Assembly: GCA_900318955.1 (NCBI GenBank)
Contig: ONMJ01000014.1
Coordinates: 1-49,150, forward strand
Length of the DNA stretch: 49,150 bases
Source: an uncultured Bacteroidales bacterium
Lineage (GTDB): Bacteria > Bacteroidota > Bacteroidia > Bacteroidales > UBA932
Direction: 5' to 3'
The notes beneath the pieces are model-generated. The model was not told the DNA's origin and did no database searches. It saw only the letters and a list, made by a program, of their open reading frames with translations. The position numbers were made by a program, and so were the translations under genes. This document shows, piece by piece, positions 1 to 7,945 of this stretch (position 1 is the first letter of the stretch; every line of letters begins with the position of its first letter).

Positions 1-2
1 AC

Positions 3-200
3 AATCTGGAGTATTCAGAAGAGCAGAATCGCTATGCTGATTTAAGAATTATCTCTGAGATCAGGATGAAGAACAAACTCGTGGTAAGAGTCTGTTCCGG
101 TTATCGGTTCGGCATTGTATATAACGATGCTATCATGAAAGTATATCTGCAGTCGGAAAGAAGTTTTTTCCGAAAAGGAGGAAAAGACTATGTAGAATAG
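3..200 (+). CDS. 5'-truncated ORF, C-terminal 65 codons, unknown function
   Basis: An open frame runs from the window edge to a TAG at 198-200 and would give the last 65 residues of a protein. It reads through RYADLRIISEIRMKNKL and ends in KGGKDYVE. The piece is basic with no membrane segment, and I do not recognise a family. It lies 26 bases before the first of two tandem lipoproteins on the same strand, in AT-rich DNA like theirs, so it is probably part of the same accessory locus. Its start is outside the window. It could be a toxin or RHS tip whose neighbours act as immunity proteins, but nothing in the visible residues shows that. Confidence 0.4.
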   Translation, partial: NLEYSEEQNRYADLRIISEIRMKNKLVVRVCSGYRFGIVYNDAIMKVYLQSERSFFRKGGKDYVE

Positions 201-226
201 AAATAGAAGGCATAAAACACATTGAC

Positions 227-802
227 ATGAAGCGATTATTCTTTTTCTTTGGTGTTCTTTCACTTTTGGTATCTTGTCAAACTTCAATGATTGATGCCAA
301 TAAAGTTGACCGGATTGTTTTTTACCCAATACCCAAAGGCGTAAAATACACTTTATACCTTCGTTCGTTTCCTCAGATTTTACAACATAATGAAAGAGAC
401 TCTGTTATTCTCGACAGGTCGGGTATTAAAGAGTTTTGTAGCTTATTAAATAGTCTTGAATATGAAGAGTTTAATAGTCTTGTATTTCCGGAGGACGGTA
501 TGTGCTACGATGACAATAACTATTATCGCCATGACTTTCGATGTGGGGTTCTCCTTAAAATGAAATCAGGAGCAGAGATAAGCTATTGTTTTGGCGAAGA
601 TAAAGGGATATTTTATAATGGTTGCAGATTAATGAAAGATTATCAACCGATTTTTGATTATATCGATAAACGCATTTATGATACAAAACCGAGATATTAT
701 TGGTACGGAGAAAAGGGACAGGCTACTATGGAATTTATCGAAAGACACTGGCAGCATCACATAGACTCTATAAATACTGCACAACATTTAAAAACAGAAT
801 AG
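227..802 (+). CDS. Hypothetical lipoprotein, tandem paralogue 1
   Basis: A 191-residue exported lipoprotein of unknown function. The first 17 residues form a signal peptide with lipobox LLVSC, so the mature protein should start at Cys17 and be anchored in the envelope. The rest is rich in Tyr, Asp and Cys with no domain I can name. The next gene (827-1324) is a clear paralogue: the first 35 residues are nearly identical and the blocks FRCGVxLKMKSGAE and FDYIDK are shared. This copy has about ten extra residues in the middle and a longer C-terminal tail. The same short leader (ACACATTGACATGAA) precedes both starts, so the duplication included the ribosome-binding region. The AT-rich base use differs from the core genes. 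An immunity role is possible because an RHS remnant lies nearby, but this is inference. Confidence 0.75.
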   Translation: MKRLFFFFGVLSLLVSCQTSMIDANKVDRIVFYPIPKGVKYTLYLRSFPQILQHNERDSVILDRSGIKEFCSLLNSLEYEEFNSLVFPEDGMCYDDNNYYRHDFRCGVLLKMKSGAEISYCFGEDKGIFYNGCRLMKDYQPIFDYIDKRIYDTKPRYYWYGEKGQATMEFIERHWQHHIDSINTAQHLKTE

Positions 803-826
803 AGTATTACTCATAAACACATTGAC

Positions 827-1324
827 ATGAAACGCATTTTCTATTTCTTCAGTGTTCTTTCACTTTTGGTATCATGTCAAACTTCAATGATTGATGCCAA
901 TAAGGTTGACCGGATTGTTTTTTACCCAACCCCCAAAGGTGTAAAATACACTTTTTACCTTCATTCGTTTCCTGATATTCTAAAAATAAACGGAAGAGAT
1001 ACTGTTATTCTTGACAGGGCGGATATAAAAGAGTTCTGTAACTTATTAAACAGTCTTGAATATGAAGATGAAGACATGTACTACGATTATAATAGCTATA
1101 CTTACCCTGACTTTCGATGTGGGGTTATCCTTAAAATGAAGTCAGGAGCAGAATGGTGTTATTGTTTTGGCGAATCCAAATGGATTTTTTATAATGGTTG
1201 CACGTTTATGAAGAACTATCAACCGGTTTTTGATTATATCGATAAGAACATTTATGGTACAAAACCAAATTATTATTGGTATGGAGATAGACAACGAGCC
1301 ATTTCAGAATTTATCGATAGGTAG
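827..1324 (+). CDS. Hypothetical lipoprotein, tandem paralogue 2
   Basis: A 165-residue lipoprotein, the second copy of the tandem pair. It keeps the lipobox LLVSC and the conserved block VDRIVFYP right after it. Compared with the first copy it lacks a stretch after SLEYE and stops sooner, at EFIDR. Substitutions are spread along the whole length while the reading frame is kept, which suggests both copies were maintained by selection after duplication and are not fresh repeats. The 24-base gap from the first copy suggests co-transcription. The function is unknown; a surface immunity or adhesion role would fit tandem copies next to RHS debris but is not shown by the sequence. Confidence 0.75.
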   Translation: MKRIFYFFSVLSLLVSCQTSMIDANKVDRIVFYPTPKGVKYTFYLHSFPDILKINGRDTVILDRADIKEFCNLLNSLEYEDEDMYYDYNSYTYPDFRCGVILKMKSGAEWCYCFGESKWIFYNGCTFMKNYQPVFDYIDKNIYGTKPNYYWYGDRQRAISEFIDR

Positions 1325-1347
1325 AATAATTAAATATAACTCTTGCG

Positions 1348-1473
1348 ATGAAATCTATTTTGTTTTCCATATTAATTACTCTGTCCTTCAACAATACAAT
1401 ATGTGATGGCGATTTGAGAACAAATCAAATAGTCTTTTCGGAAAAAAGCTCGTTCAATGCTAAAGACAAATGA
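1348..1473 (+). CDS. Short secreted ORF (41 aa), possibly the 5' part of a split gene
   Basis: ATG at 1348 opens a 41-residue frame with an N-terminal hydrophobic signal-like stretch (MKSILFSILITLSF) followed by a polar part, and stops at TGA 1471-1473. The stop overlaps the ATG of the next ORF at 1470 as ATGA. A signal peptide followed by only about 20 polar residues is an odd protein by itself, so either it is coupled to the next ORF or a single gene has been split by a frameshift. No family is recognised. Confidence 0.4.
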   Translation: MKSILFSILITLSFNNTICDGDLRTNQIVFSEKSSFNAKDK

Positions 1474-1760
1474 TTTACTTATTCTGCCACCCGATAGGCG
1501 ATTTTAATCTTCTTACTGCACTAATAGATGGTTATACTATGTTCGACAAAAAGCCTGGAGAGTCTTTGATTTTTCGATTAAACCCAGGAGAAATAATATC
1601 ATATACATTCGTTAACCAAGCAGACGCAAAACCCGAAATACTTTATATCTGCTCTTGCTCTGAAGATGATATTGAATCTGAATTTGGGACAGTTTTGAAA
1701 GAATACCCTTTTGAAAACCTTAACTCATCTTTTACAGATATTGATGCATTTATAAGATAA
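1470..1760 (+). CDS. Hypothetical protein (96 aa), possibly the 3' part of a split secreted protein
   Basis: A 96-residue acidic protein beginning MIYLFCHPIG. It lacks a signal peptide of its own. In its frame a stop lies just upstream at 1461, so it cannot extend further. It could be a free-standing cytoplasmic protein started by re-initiation at the ATGA overlap, or the body of the secreted protein whose leader is 1348-1473. The acidic stretch SEDDIESEFG and small size resemble many immunity proteins, but I do not recognise the family. AT-rich like the rest of this strip. Confidence 0.5.
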   Translation: MIYLFCHPIGDFNLLTALIDGYTMFDKKPGESLIFRLNPGEIISYTFVNQADAKPEILYICSCSEDDIESEFGTVLKEYPFENLNSSFTDIDAFIR

Positions 1761-1811
1761 AGTGGAAATTCTGATGCTGGTATTCCCTTAGTCCGAAGAA
1801 CGAAATCATAA

Positions 1812-1907
1812 ACAGACTGCAGGCTGGAGCGGTTTTCATCAATCACGTTCGAGCCCCGCTTCTTCATCAAGGACCATCTAGGCAGCGTAAGGGCGGTCAA
1901 GTGGACT
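1812..1907 (+). pseudogene. RHS (YD-repeat) core remnant
   Basis: Between the last accessory ORF and the EnvC-like gene one frame on the plus strand reads RFFIKDHLGSVRAV (1857-1898), the conserved signature of the RHS/YD-repeat core. It has no start codon, an upstream in-frame stop at 1809, and no recognisable RHS sequence on either side, so it is a decayed scrap. A related scrap with VKDHLGSVRVV lies on the opposite strand at the other end of the window (48007-48165). The antisense frame here is open for about 90 codons but looks like a shadow. Confidence 0.6.
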
Positions 1908-3126
1908 ATTTCAGCCAATTTTCCGGATTTTGCGGAGTCCTGCCGGACCAGAGTTGGAAATGGAGTTGATCTTCGCCGCCGATTGTTGCTACTGAGCCAA
2001 GAACCTGACCGGTCTTGACCTTATCGCCCGCTTTTACTGCAACTGAACCCATCTTGCAATAGAAAGTGAAGTATTCGCCGTGCTGGACGAGGATACAGTT
2101 GTTGTAACCTGGCATTACAACTATCTGGGCCACTTCGCCGTCGAAGACGGCCTTGACTGTTGCTCCCCTGGTGACAGCAACTGTCACTCCGTTACTGAAA
2201 GGAAGTTTGACATTTTTATAGACAGGGTGGTAGTGCTGGCCGAATGTCTCTATGACTGTGCCTTCCACAGGCCATGGCAAACGGCCTTTATTGGAGGCAA
2301 AGCGAGAATTAAGCTTCGTATCAATTGCCGTACTTGTCGATTTTCCGGAAGCTGCCTTAGAAGAAGAGGTCTTCTTTGAGGAGGACGCCGTAGACTTTTT
2401 AGCGGTAGCCTTTCTGATTATCTCCGCGATTTCGCGATTCAGTGCCTCTACCTCCCGATTTTTCTTCTGAAGCTCTTGCTGATACTTCTTCTTATCCTTA
2501 TTCAGCTGGGCAACAAGTGTTTCCGATTCGCTCTCCTCCACCTTCAGTAGATCCATATCCTTCACTCTCTCAACCTTTATAGCTTCTGCCGCCCTTTTCA
2601 TTGAAAGAAGGGAATCACGGCGGGTTTCGAGAAGAGCAGTTGTCTCTTTGATATCCTCCGCCTGCCGGTTCATCGCAGAAGAAAGCCCCCTAAGGTAACC
2701 CGTCCGGCGGAATGCCTGCGAAAGGTTGGCACTCGAGAGAATATACATGTACCATATTCGACTGTCACGGTTGCGATATGCATTCTGGACTAGTTTACCG
2801 TAATAATGATTCAGGGTATCAAGGCGATCCTGGAGCTGATCAATCTCCTTCTGCCGAATGAGAATGGAATCATTTAAAGTGCGTATTTCCGACTCACTCT
2901 CATCGATTAATGCTTTCCTCGAAGAAATCTTCTTCCGTACCAAAGTAAGGCTGGAAAGAGCCTTTGCGCTGTTTCTGGAATTTTCTTTGAGCTGACGGTT
3001 GATAATCTCTATTTCCCTCTGAATAGCGGCCTTTCTCGACTCCTGCTTCTTTGTGTTCTGGGCATAAGAAAGCACGGGGACAAGAGCCACCGAGAGAATG
3101 AGCATTATCTTCCGCAAACCCATCAT
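1906..3126 (-). CDS. EnvC/NlpD-like murein hydrolase activator with degenerate M23 (LytM) domain
   Basis: A 406-residue periplasmic protein. Residues 1-22 are a signal peptide. Residues 25-250 are a long coiled coil rich in Lys, Glu and Gln, followed by a Ser/Lys/Ala linker, and residues 285-406 form an M23/LytM domain. The catalytic residues of active M23 peptidases are missing: the H-x3-D motif is replaced by FSNGVTVAV, the later His by Lys in YCKMG, and the HxH by QLHF. This is the pattern of EnvC-type proteins, which do not cut peptidoglycan but switch on an amidase during cell separation. Its start overlaps the stop of the upstream TPR gene by four bases, so the two are translated together. 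Confidence 0.85.
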   Translation of the reverse strand: MMGLRKIMLILSVALVPVLSYAQNTKKQESRKAAIQREIEIINRQLKENSRNSAKALSSLTLVRKKISSRKALIDESESEIRTLNDSILIRQKEIDQLQDRLDTLNHYYGKLVQNAYRNRDSRIWYMYILSSANLSQAFRRTGYLRGLSSAMNRQAEDIKETTALLETRRDSLLSMKRAAEAIKVERVKDMDLLKVEESESETLVAQLNKDKKKYQQELQKKNREVEALNREIAEIIRKATAKKSTASSSKKTSSSKAASGKSTSTAIDTKLNSRFASNKGRLPWPVEGTVIETFGQHYHPVYKNVKLPFSNGVTVAVTRGATVKAVFDGEVAQIVVMPGYNNCILVQHGEYFTFYCKMGSVAVKAGDKVKTGQVLGSVATIGGEDQLHFQLWSGRTPQNPENWLK

Positions 3127-4814
3127 TTCCCAACAGCTTTGAGCTTCTCAGCGACCTTCTTTTCAAGGTCAATTATCTCTCCATTATTCTTCTTAATGGC
3201 CTGGTCCCAATAAACCTTTGCAAGATCATATTCTTTCAGTTTATATAGGACCTCGGCATAATGGGCAAGAATGACGGCGCTGTCCTTTCCGCCATAGAGA
3301 AGAGCATGCTTGAAGAAAGGTTTAGCCTCTATGTCCTTGCCTTGAAGGTGAAGTATCCACCCGAAAGTGTCGAGGTATGTAGCATTGTCCGGCTCGAGTT
3401 CAACAGTCTTCTTGCTGAGCTGATAAGCTTTCTTAAGCTTCTTTCCGCTTTGGCAGAGATACCATGCGTAGTTATTCAAAACAGGGGCATAGTTCTTATT
3501 AATCTTCAAAGCCTTATCGTACGCCTTATAAGCAGCTTTGTCATTACCTAGGGAATGATACATATCCCCTATTGTAGAGTATGCCCTGAGAGTCTTTGAA
3601 GTATCGGAAGGGAACTTTTTAAGAATCTCCTCGGCATTGGCGATTACTCCCTCATAATCTTTGAGATTATACGAAGCAATGCTGTTATATTCAAGGAAGG
3701 CCCCTTCGTTCGGGAAACGCCGGTATCCCTCACTAGAAATCTTCTTCAGTGTCTCCCAATCCTCCATATAGGAGAGCGCATCCACATAACTCGCTGCGGC
3801 GCTTATACTTTCCGGATAGAGATCATAATTTTTCTGAAGATACTCTTTGGCAGGGTCTTTCCGCTGAGTACTCAAGTAGTAGAAGGCGGCCGTAGAGAGC
3901 ACAGAACTATCTGTAGGATGGATATTTACACACTCATTTACCAGCGAATCATAGTCGGAGAGGTGGCCGAGAATGAATTTAGGATCGAGCGAGCGGGTTA
4001 CATTGGAGATGTACATGCTCTTGGACACGGCCGGCGTATTCGGATCTTTTATAAACTTGTCAAGAGACTCGAAATATTTGTTGTATTTACGGGTAATCCT
4101 ATATACCTCAGACTCTCCGAGAACCGCTGGTATATAATCGCTCTGAATCGACAGAGCCTCCGTATATGAGGCGAGAGCAAGGGAATCATTGTATTCGGAG
4201 AGATAATAATCCCCCATCATGGATAGCACTGCCGGAGAGGAGTATTTTGCATTGTAATCCTCAAGCGCCTTCAGGGCTTCCTCATTCCGGCCAAGATCCC
4301 TAAGCATCTCGTAGCGAGTACGGGTAATCTGCTCATCCATACCTACTTCCATTTCGATTGCATCAAGGGTAGAGAGAGCCTTATCGAATTGTTTCTGCCG
4401 GACATAGAGATTTAGAAGCTCATAATGAATATCCGTCTTCTTCGGATTATCCTTAAGTATGCTCTCATACATCTGGATGACAAGGTCGAACTCTCCTTTC
4501 ATCTCATAGACCATTGCAAGTCTCTCCCTGTACCAATAGTTGGAGGGATCTATCTCGACCGCTTTTTTAAGATGCGCTATGGCGGAGTCGGCATCCTTGA
4601 GAGAAGCCTCGCAGAGAGCAAGATAATAATATGCGGCGTCATTGGCCGGTTCTTTCTTGATGATATTTTCCAAAAGCTCCTTGGAACGGCCGTATTGATT
4701 TGAGTTATAGAGAGATACGGCATCTACAAAAACCGATGTCATATCCTGCGCGGAAGCGGCGACAGAAATGACAAGGGCAAGGGCAACAATAATTCTACGC
4801 AAATTCATTCTCAT
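3123..4814 (-). CDS. Tetratricopeptide-repeat exported protein
   Basis: A 563-residue protein made almost wholly of TPR repeats after a signal peptide (residues 1-22, ending near VAASAQ). Typical repeat pieces are AYYYLALCEASLKDADSA and NYAPVLNNYAWYLCQSGKK. TPR arrays act as scaffolds for protein complexes, so this is probably a periplasmic or outer-membrane-associated adaptor. In Bacteroidota such a gene commonly sits just before an EnvC-like gene, as here, with a four-base overlap. A cell-envelope assembly or division role is inferred from that pairing. There is no lipobox. It is divergent from the sigma-factor gene across a 93-base region. Confidence 0.8.
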   Translation of the reverse strand: MRMNLRRIIVALALVISVAASAQDMTSVFVDAVSLYNSNQYGRSKELLENIIKKEPANDAAYYYLALCEASLKDADSAIAHLKKAVEIDPSNYWYRERLAMVYEMKGEFDLVIQMYESILKDNPKKTDIHYELLNLYVRQKQFDKALSTLDAIEMEVGMDEQITRTRYEMLRDLGRNEEALKALEDYNAKYSSPAVLSMMGDYYLSEYNDSLALASYTEALSIQSDYIPAVLGESEVYRITRKYNKYFESLDKFIKDPNTPAVSKSMYISNVTRSLDPKFILGHLSDYDSLVNECVNIHPTDSSVLSTAAFYYLSTQRKDPAKEYLQKNYDLYPESISAAASYVDALSYMEDWETLKKISSEGYRRFPNEGAFLEYNSIASYNLKDYEGVIANAEEILKKFPSDTSKTLRAYSTIGDMYHSLGNDKAAYKAYDKALKINKNYAPVLNNYAWYLCQSGKKLKKAYQLSKKTVELEPDNATYLDTFGWILHLQGKDIEAKPFFKHALLYGGKDSAVILAHYAEVLYKLKEYDLAKVYWDQAIKKNNGEIIDLEKKVAEKLKAVGK

Positions 4815-4825
4815 GCAATAATCCT

Positions 4826-4858
4826 TTTGGAAAGGTATTTACAAAAATAGTACATTTC
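4826..4858 (+). promoter_or_regulatory. Bacteroidota-type promoter for the sigma-factor operon
   Basis: TTTG (4826-4829), a 21-base spacer and TACATTTC (4851-4858, seven of eight against TAnnTTTG counting the free bases) form a near-consensus promoter. The predicted start of transcription is near 4865, about 43 bases before the ATG at 4908. Confidence 0.45.
4842..4849 (-). promoter_or_regulatory. Bacteroidota -7 element for the TPR-envC operon
   Basis: Reading the minus strand, TATTTTTG matches the TAnnTTTG consensus at all fixed bases and lies 27 bases upstream of the ATG at 4814. I do not see a good -33 TTG at the usual distance, so this is a partial match. It overlaps the plus-strand promoter of the sigma-factor gene, so the two could compete. 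Confidence 0.4.
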
Positions 4859-4907
4859 AGAGAAAATTTTGCGAAATTTGTCACTGTAGGAAAAAATTTC
4901 GGGACAA

Positions 4908-5504
4908 ATGAAACGTTTGGGAACGAAATTGCATCTTATTACCTGGAGCTCGGAACCGAGCGAGTCTGGTGGTCAGACTGAAGAAGAGCGCCTTATTGAA
5001 GCCTGTAAAAAGGGAGACAGAAAGGCGCAAAAACAGGTTTTCGACCGTCTTTCCCCTAAAATGTTCGCAGTGTGCCTGCGATACATGGGGGATAAGGAAA
5101 CGGCGGAAGATGTTCTTCAGGAGGGCTTTATAACTTTATTCACCAAGCTCGACTCCTTCTCAGGAAAAGGTTCCTTTGAAGGCTGGGCCCGCAAGATCTT
5201 TGTCAACTCCGCACTTATGCATCTGAGGAAAAACGACGCCCTCTCGGGCAGCGAGGATATCGAAGAGGCTAGAAGTATTTCTGCCACAACGGTCTCCCCA
5301 GTTGAAAACCTCGGATACAAAGAATTGCTCAAACTCATTGCAGCCCTCCCGGATAGCCTCAGGACCGTTTTCAATATGTATGTAATCGAAGGTTATTCTC
5401 ACAAGGAGATAGCTGAGGCCCTAGGATTCGAGGAGGTTACCTCTAGGTCTAAGCTTCAAAGAGCGAGAGCCAGATTGCAGGAAATGATTAAAGAAAAGTA
5501 TTGA
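4908..5504 (+). CDS. ECF-type RNA polymerase sigma factor
   Basis: A 198-residue sigma-70 family factor of the extracytoplasmic-function group. Region 2 covers about residues 25-100 (FDRLSPKMFAVCLRYMGDKE, then AEDVLQEGF and SFEGWARKI). Region 4 covers about 135-195 (LPDSLRTVFNMYVIEGYSHK, then EIAEALG in the helix-turn-helix). The N-terminal 25 residues are an extra polar segment, so a later start is possible, but no better one is seen. The stop is separated by one base from the next gene, which has an anti-sigma-like N-terminus, as expected for a cognate pair. It should direct polymerase to an envelope-response regulon that may include its own operon. Confidence 0.9.
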   Translation: MKRLGTKLHLITWSSEPSESGGQTEEERLIEACKKGDRKAQKQVFDRLSPKMFAVCLRYMGDKETAEDVLQEGFITLFTKLDSFSGKGSFEGWARKIFVNSALMHLRKNDALSGSEDIEEARSISATTVSPVENLGYKELLKLIAALPDSLRTVFNMYVIEGYSHKEIAEALGFEEVTSRSKLQRARARLQEMIKEKY

Positions 5505-5505
5505 G

Positions 5506-6669
5506 ATGCAAGACTTTGACAGACATATAAAAGATCTTCTCGAAGACGCTGAGGTGGAAGTTCCTTCTGGCGTCTGGGAAGCTGTGTCCGCAGGTCTTGA
5601 CAGAGCGGATGCAAAGAAAAAGATTATCGTTCCTCCCGTGTGGTGGAGAAGGGCCGGCTTAGCAATAGCCGCCGCTGCCGCCGCCGTTGCGGGCGTCTTC
5701 CTTTTTACCGGAAAAGACAATTCTACCGATTTACCATATTTCAATTCACTCATTGCGCAGGATTCCCCTGCCGCATTCGATGTGGTCCTGACTCCCGCGA
5801 AGAATATTTCACTTGGCGGGAGGTCCCTTGCAATGGCTCAGAAAGAGTCGGCCTCTGAAAAAATAACAGAAGAGGCAACAGAAGTCGCTATCCCTCAGGC
5901 AGTTCCCGAGACACCAGAGACAGCAAGGACTCCTAAAACCCCAAAAGCCCCGGCAGCTGGAGAAACGGATGATACCGAAGCAATCAACCGCCTGGCGTTT
6001 GAAGAAAGCAAGGGCGCTTCCAAAAGACCGACATCCCTCACTGTAGGAAGCAATATCCTCAGTAACGGAGACCCCTCCAGAAGAAGGAGCGGCATGATGA
6101 GATCTGTCGCCAAAGGACCGACCAAGACAGGAATCTCAGACCCGAACACCTCCAGCATCTTCGGGATTCCTATTTCCGTCGGAATTGGGGTAGACATTCC
6201 TTTCAGCCGTCGTATTTCTTTAGGAACCGGCGTTGAGTACACCTACCTTTCCCGTTCTTTCACAGGCACTTACACTGAGATTGTAGAGGGGGAGGTCGAA
6301 AAATCCGTGACCGGTGATATCGACAACTATCAGCATTACATCGGCATTCCCGTCAATCTGTATTACCACGTCATCGACTCAAAGAATATAAGATTCTATG
6401 GATATGGCGGGCTGACGCTTGAAAAGAACATTTCAAACCATTACAGAGTCCACTACTCTCCCTCGGACATCAACTGGCTTGATCCCGCAAAGGGTCTTCA
6501 GTTCTCCGTTGGGGCGGGGATTGGTGTTGAATTCCTTTTCAGCAATTCATTCGGCATCTATATTGACCCGGGCATCCGCTACTATTTCGACTGCGGTCAG
6601 CCCCGGTCCATCAGGACGCAGCAGCCGCTTATGATGAATTTCGAGGTTGGACTCAGATTCGGACTATAA
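5506..6669 (+). CDS. Anti-sigma-like N-terminus with one TM helix fused to an outer-membrane beta-barrel
   Basis: A 387-residue protein that follows the ECF sigma gene by one base. Residues 1-45 are a short cytoplasmic segment (FDRHIKDLLEDAEVEVPSGV), residues 48-67 form one membrane helix rich in Ala and Val, residues 80-210 are a low-complexity Pro/Thr/Ala/Glu linker, and residues 215-387 alternate like a porin-type eight-strand barrel ending in Phe-Gly-Leu (GIGVDIPFSRRISLGTGVEY and FEVGLRFGL). No zinc-binding HxxxCxxC is present. The simplest reading is that the N-terminus holds the sigma factor and the barrel-like domain senses the envelope, with the linker crossing the periplasm. Whether the barrel really inserts in the outer membrane while the helix stays in the inner membrane cannot be told from sequence. 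Confidence 0.75.
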   Translation: MQDFDRHIKDLLEDAEVEVPSGVWEAVSAGLDRADAKKKIIVPPVWWRRAGLAIAAAAAAVAGVFLFTGKDNSTDLPYFNSLIAQDSPAAFDVVLTPAKNISLGGRSLAMAQKESASEKITEEATEVAIPQAVPETPETARTPKTPKAPAAGETDDTEAINRLAFEESKGASKRPTSLTVGSNILSNGDPSRRRSGMMRSVAKGPTKTGISDPNTSSIFGIPISVGIGVDIPFSRRISLGTGVEYTYLSRSFTGTYTEIVEGEVEKSVTGDIDNYQHYIGIPVNLYYHVIDSKNIRFYGYGGLTLEKNISNHYRVHYSPSDINWLDPAKGLQFSVGAGIGVEFLFSNSFGIYIDPGIRYYFDCGQPRSIRTQQPLMMNFEVGLRFGL

Positions 6670-6698
6670 TCAATCATCATGTAATATAAAGACTCATC

Positions 6699-7922
6699 AT
6701 GAAAAACTTCGTTACCGCGACTCTTATCGCGGTTATAGTTTCCGTTCCCTCATGTTCGAGAATGAGGACGGACCTCCATTTTGGAAAATCCAGGCGAGAG
6801 AATGACCCGGGGCTTGTGAATCCAAGGCAGTACCACGGGAGCGGCCAGACTCCCGATGGGAAAACTGTTTATGCCTCCGGGATAGATTATCCTGAAGGAT
6901 ATGATTGGGTAAGGGATACTGCTTGCGGAAGGGTCAATTGCAAAATTGTTCTTTTTGCCGGGAAAGAGCGGATTCGCTCCATAGAGGCCGGGCCCGGACA
7001 AGAGGTTTCACCTGATCCAGACATGTTCAGGATTCGTCTCGGGCACATCTATACTGATTATTCCACCGAGACTGAAACAGTAATCAGAAAGGATGGGATT
7101 GAACTTTTCCGTTATCCCGGGAGGGAGACCCTGAAAGGATTTCTGATTGTCGGTGACAATATTCACACCCTCGGCGAGAACCGCAGCGGAAAAGGATTCA
7201 CCTATAGGATTGACGGGAAATGCATCCTTGAAAGAAAAGAGGGAAAGATTGTCGGGCAGATGGGGAATCCCGCCTATGAAGGAGGAGCGCTATATGAGGA
7301 TGAAGGACATGTATACTTCTCATACACAGGCGCTTCCCTCGACAAAACCGAGCTGTTTATCGTCAAGGACGGAGAGTCTTCAAAGGTAGGAATCGCCGAA
7401 AACACCACTGAAGTATTTGACTGCAGAATCAAGGATGGTAAAATGTACAGGATAGAGAACAGAGGAGAAGCTGTCGGGAACCCGTATATAATTTGCGGAG
7501 AATCGGTAAAATTCTGCGCGAGATACATCAACGGGAAAAGGATAGCCTTCGCATGCAGAATCCTTCGAAGCGGAGACAATTTCCTTGCGGGCGGATACTA
7601 CAACTATGACGATTCCAGAATTCTCCGTGCCCTCTGGGACAAAAACGGAATTGTAGAGACTTCTTTCGGCACTCTCGGGACATATGTGACGGATTCTTCA
7701 AGAGCCGATGTGTCTACAGATGATGGCGGGGTATCGGTTGTACTTGACGGAGAAGAAACCCGTCTCTATGGCTCTTACAAGCTGTTCTCGCCCGTTTGTT
7801 TTTCCTTGTCCGACCAAGGGTTTGCCATTGCTCTTTCCGGGCCATCCCCTATCGTCAGATACAATGAAACAGTCTTCCCGCTGACTCTGAACGGCCCTTT
7901 GACAGAAGTGAGGATAGAGTAA
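6699..7922 (+). CDS. Hypothetical lipoprotein, 407 aa
   Basis: An exported lipoprotein with a signal peptide and lipobox VPSC (Cys19). The mature part has many short beta-rich stretches with repeated G-x-Y and D-G turns, which suggests a beta-propeller-like fold, but I cannot name a family. It is separated by 29 bases from the beta-barrel gene and by 23 from ispE on the same strand, so it may belong to the sigma-factor operon. No catalytic motif is visible. Confidence 0.7.
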   Translation: MKNFVTATLIAVIVSVPSCSRMRTDLHFGKSRRENDPGLVNPRQYHGSGQTPDGKTVYASGIDYPEGYDWVRDTACGRVNCKIVLFAGKERIRSIEAGPGQEVSPDPDMFRIRLGHIYTDYSTETETVIRKDGIELFRYPGRETLKGFLIVGDNIHTLGENRSGKGFTYRIDGKCILERKEGKIVGQMGNPAYEGGALYEDEGHVYFSYTGASLDKTELFIVKDGESSKVGIAENTTEVFDCRIKDGKMYRIENRGEAVGNPYIICGESVKFCARYINGKRIAFACRILRSGDNFLAGGYYNYDDSRILRALWDKNGIVETSFGTLGTYVTDSSRADVSTDDGGVSVVLDGEETRLYGSYKLFSPVCFSLSDQGFAIALSGPSPIVRYNETVFPLTLNGPLTEVRIE

Positions 7923-7933
7923 GGAAAAATCGC

Positions 7934-7941
7934 TATATTTG
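7934..7941 (+). promoter_or_regulatory. -7 element just before ispE, possible leaderless transcript
   Basis: TATATTTG is a full match to TAnnTTTG and ends only four bases before the ispE ATG at 7946. Transcription would then start at or very near the start codon. No TTG is seen at the -33 distance, so the call is weak. Confidence 0.3.
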
Positions 7942-7945
7942 TGAT

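Noticed and set aside
1643-1918. Minus-strand ORF of 91 codons over the RHS scrap
   Set aside because: It is antisense to the RHS signature and to the 96-residue ORF, and has no recognisable features.
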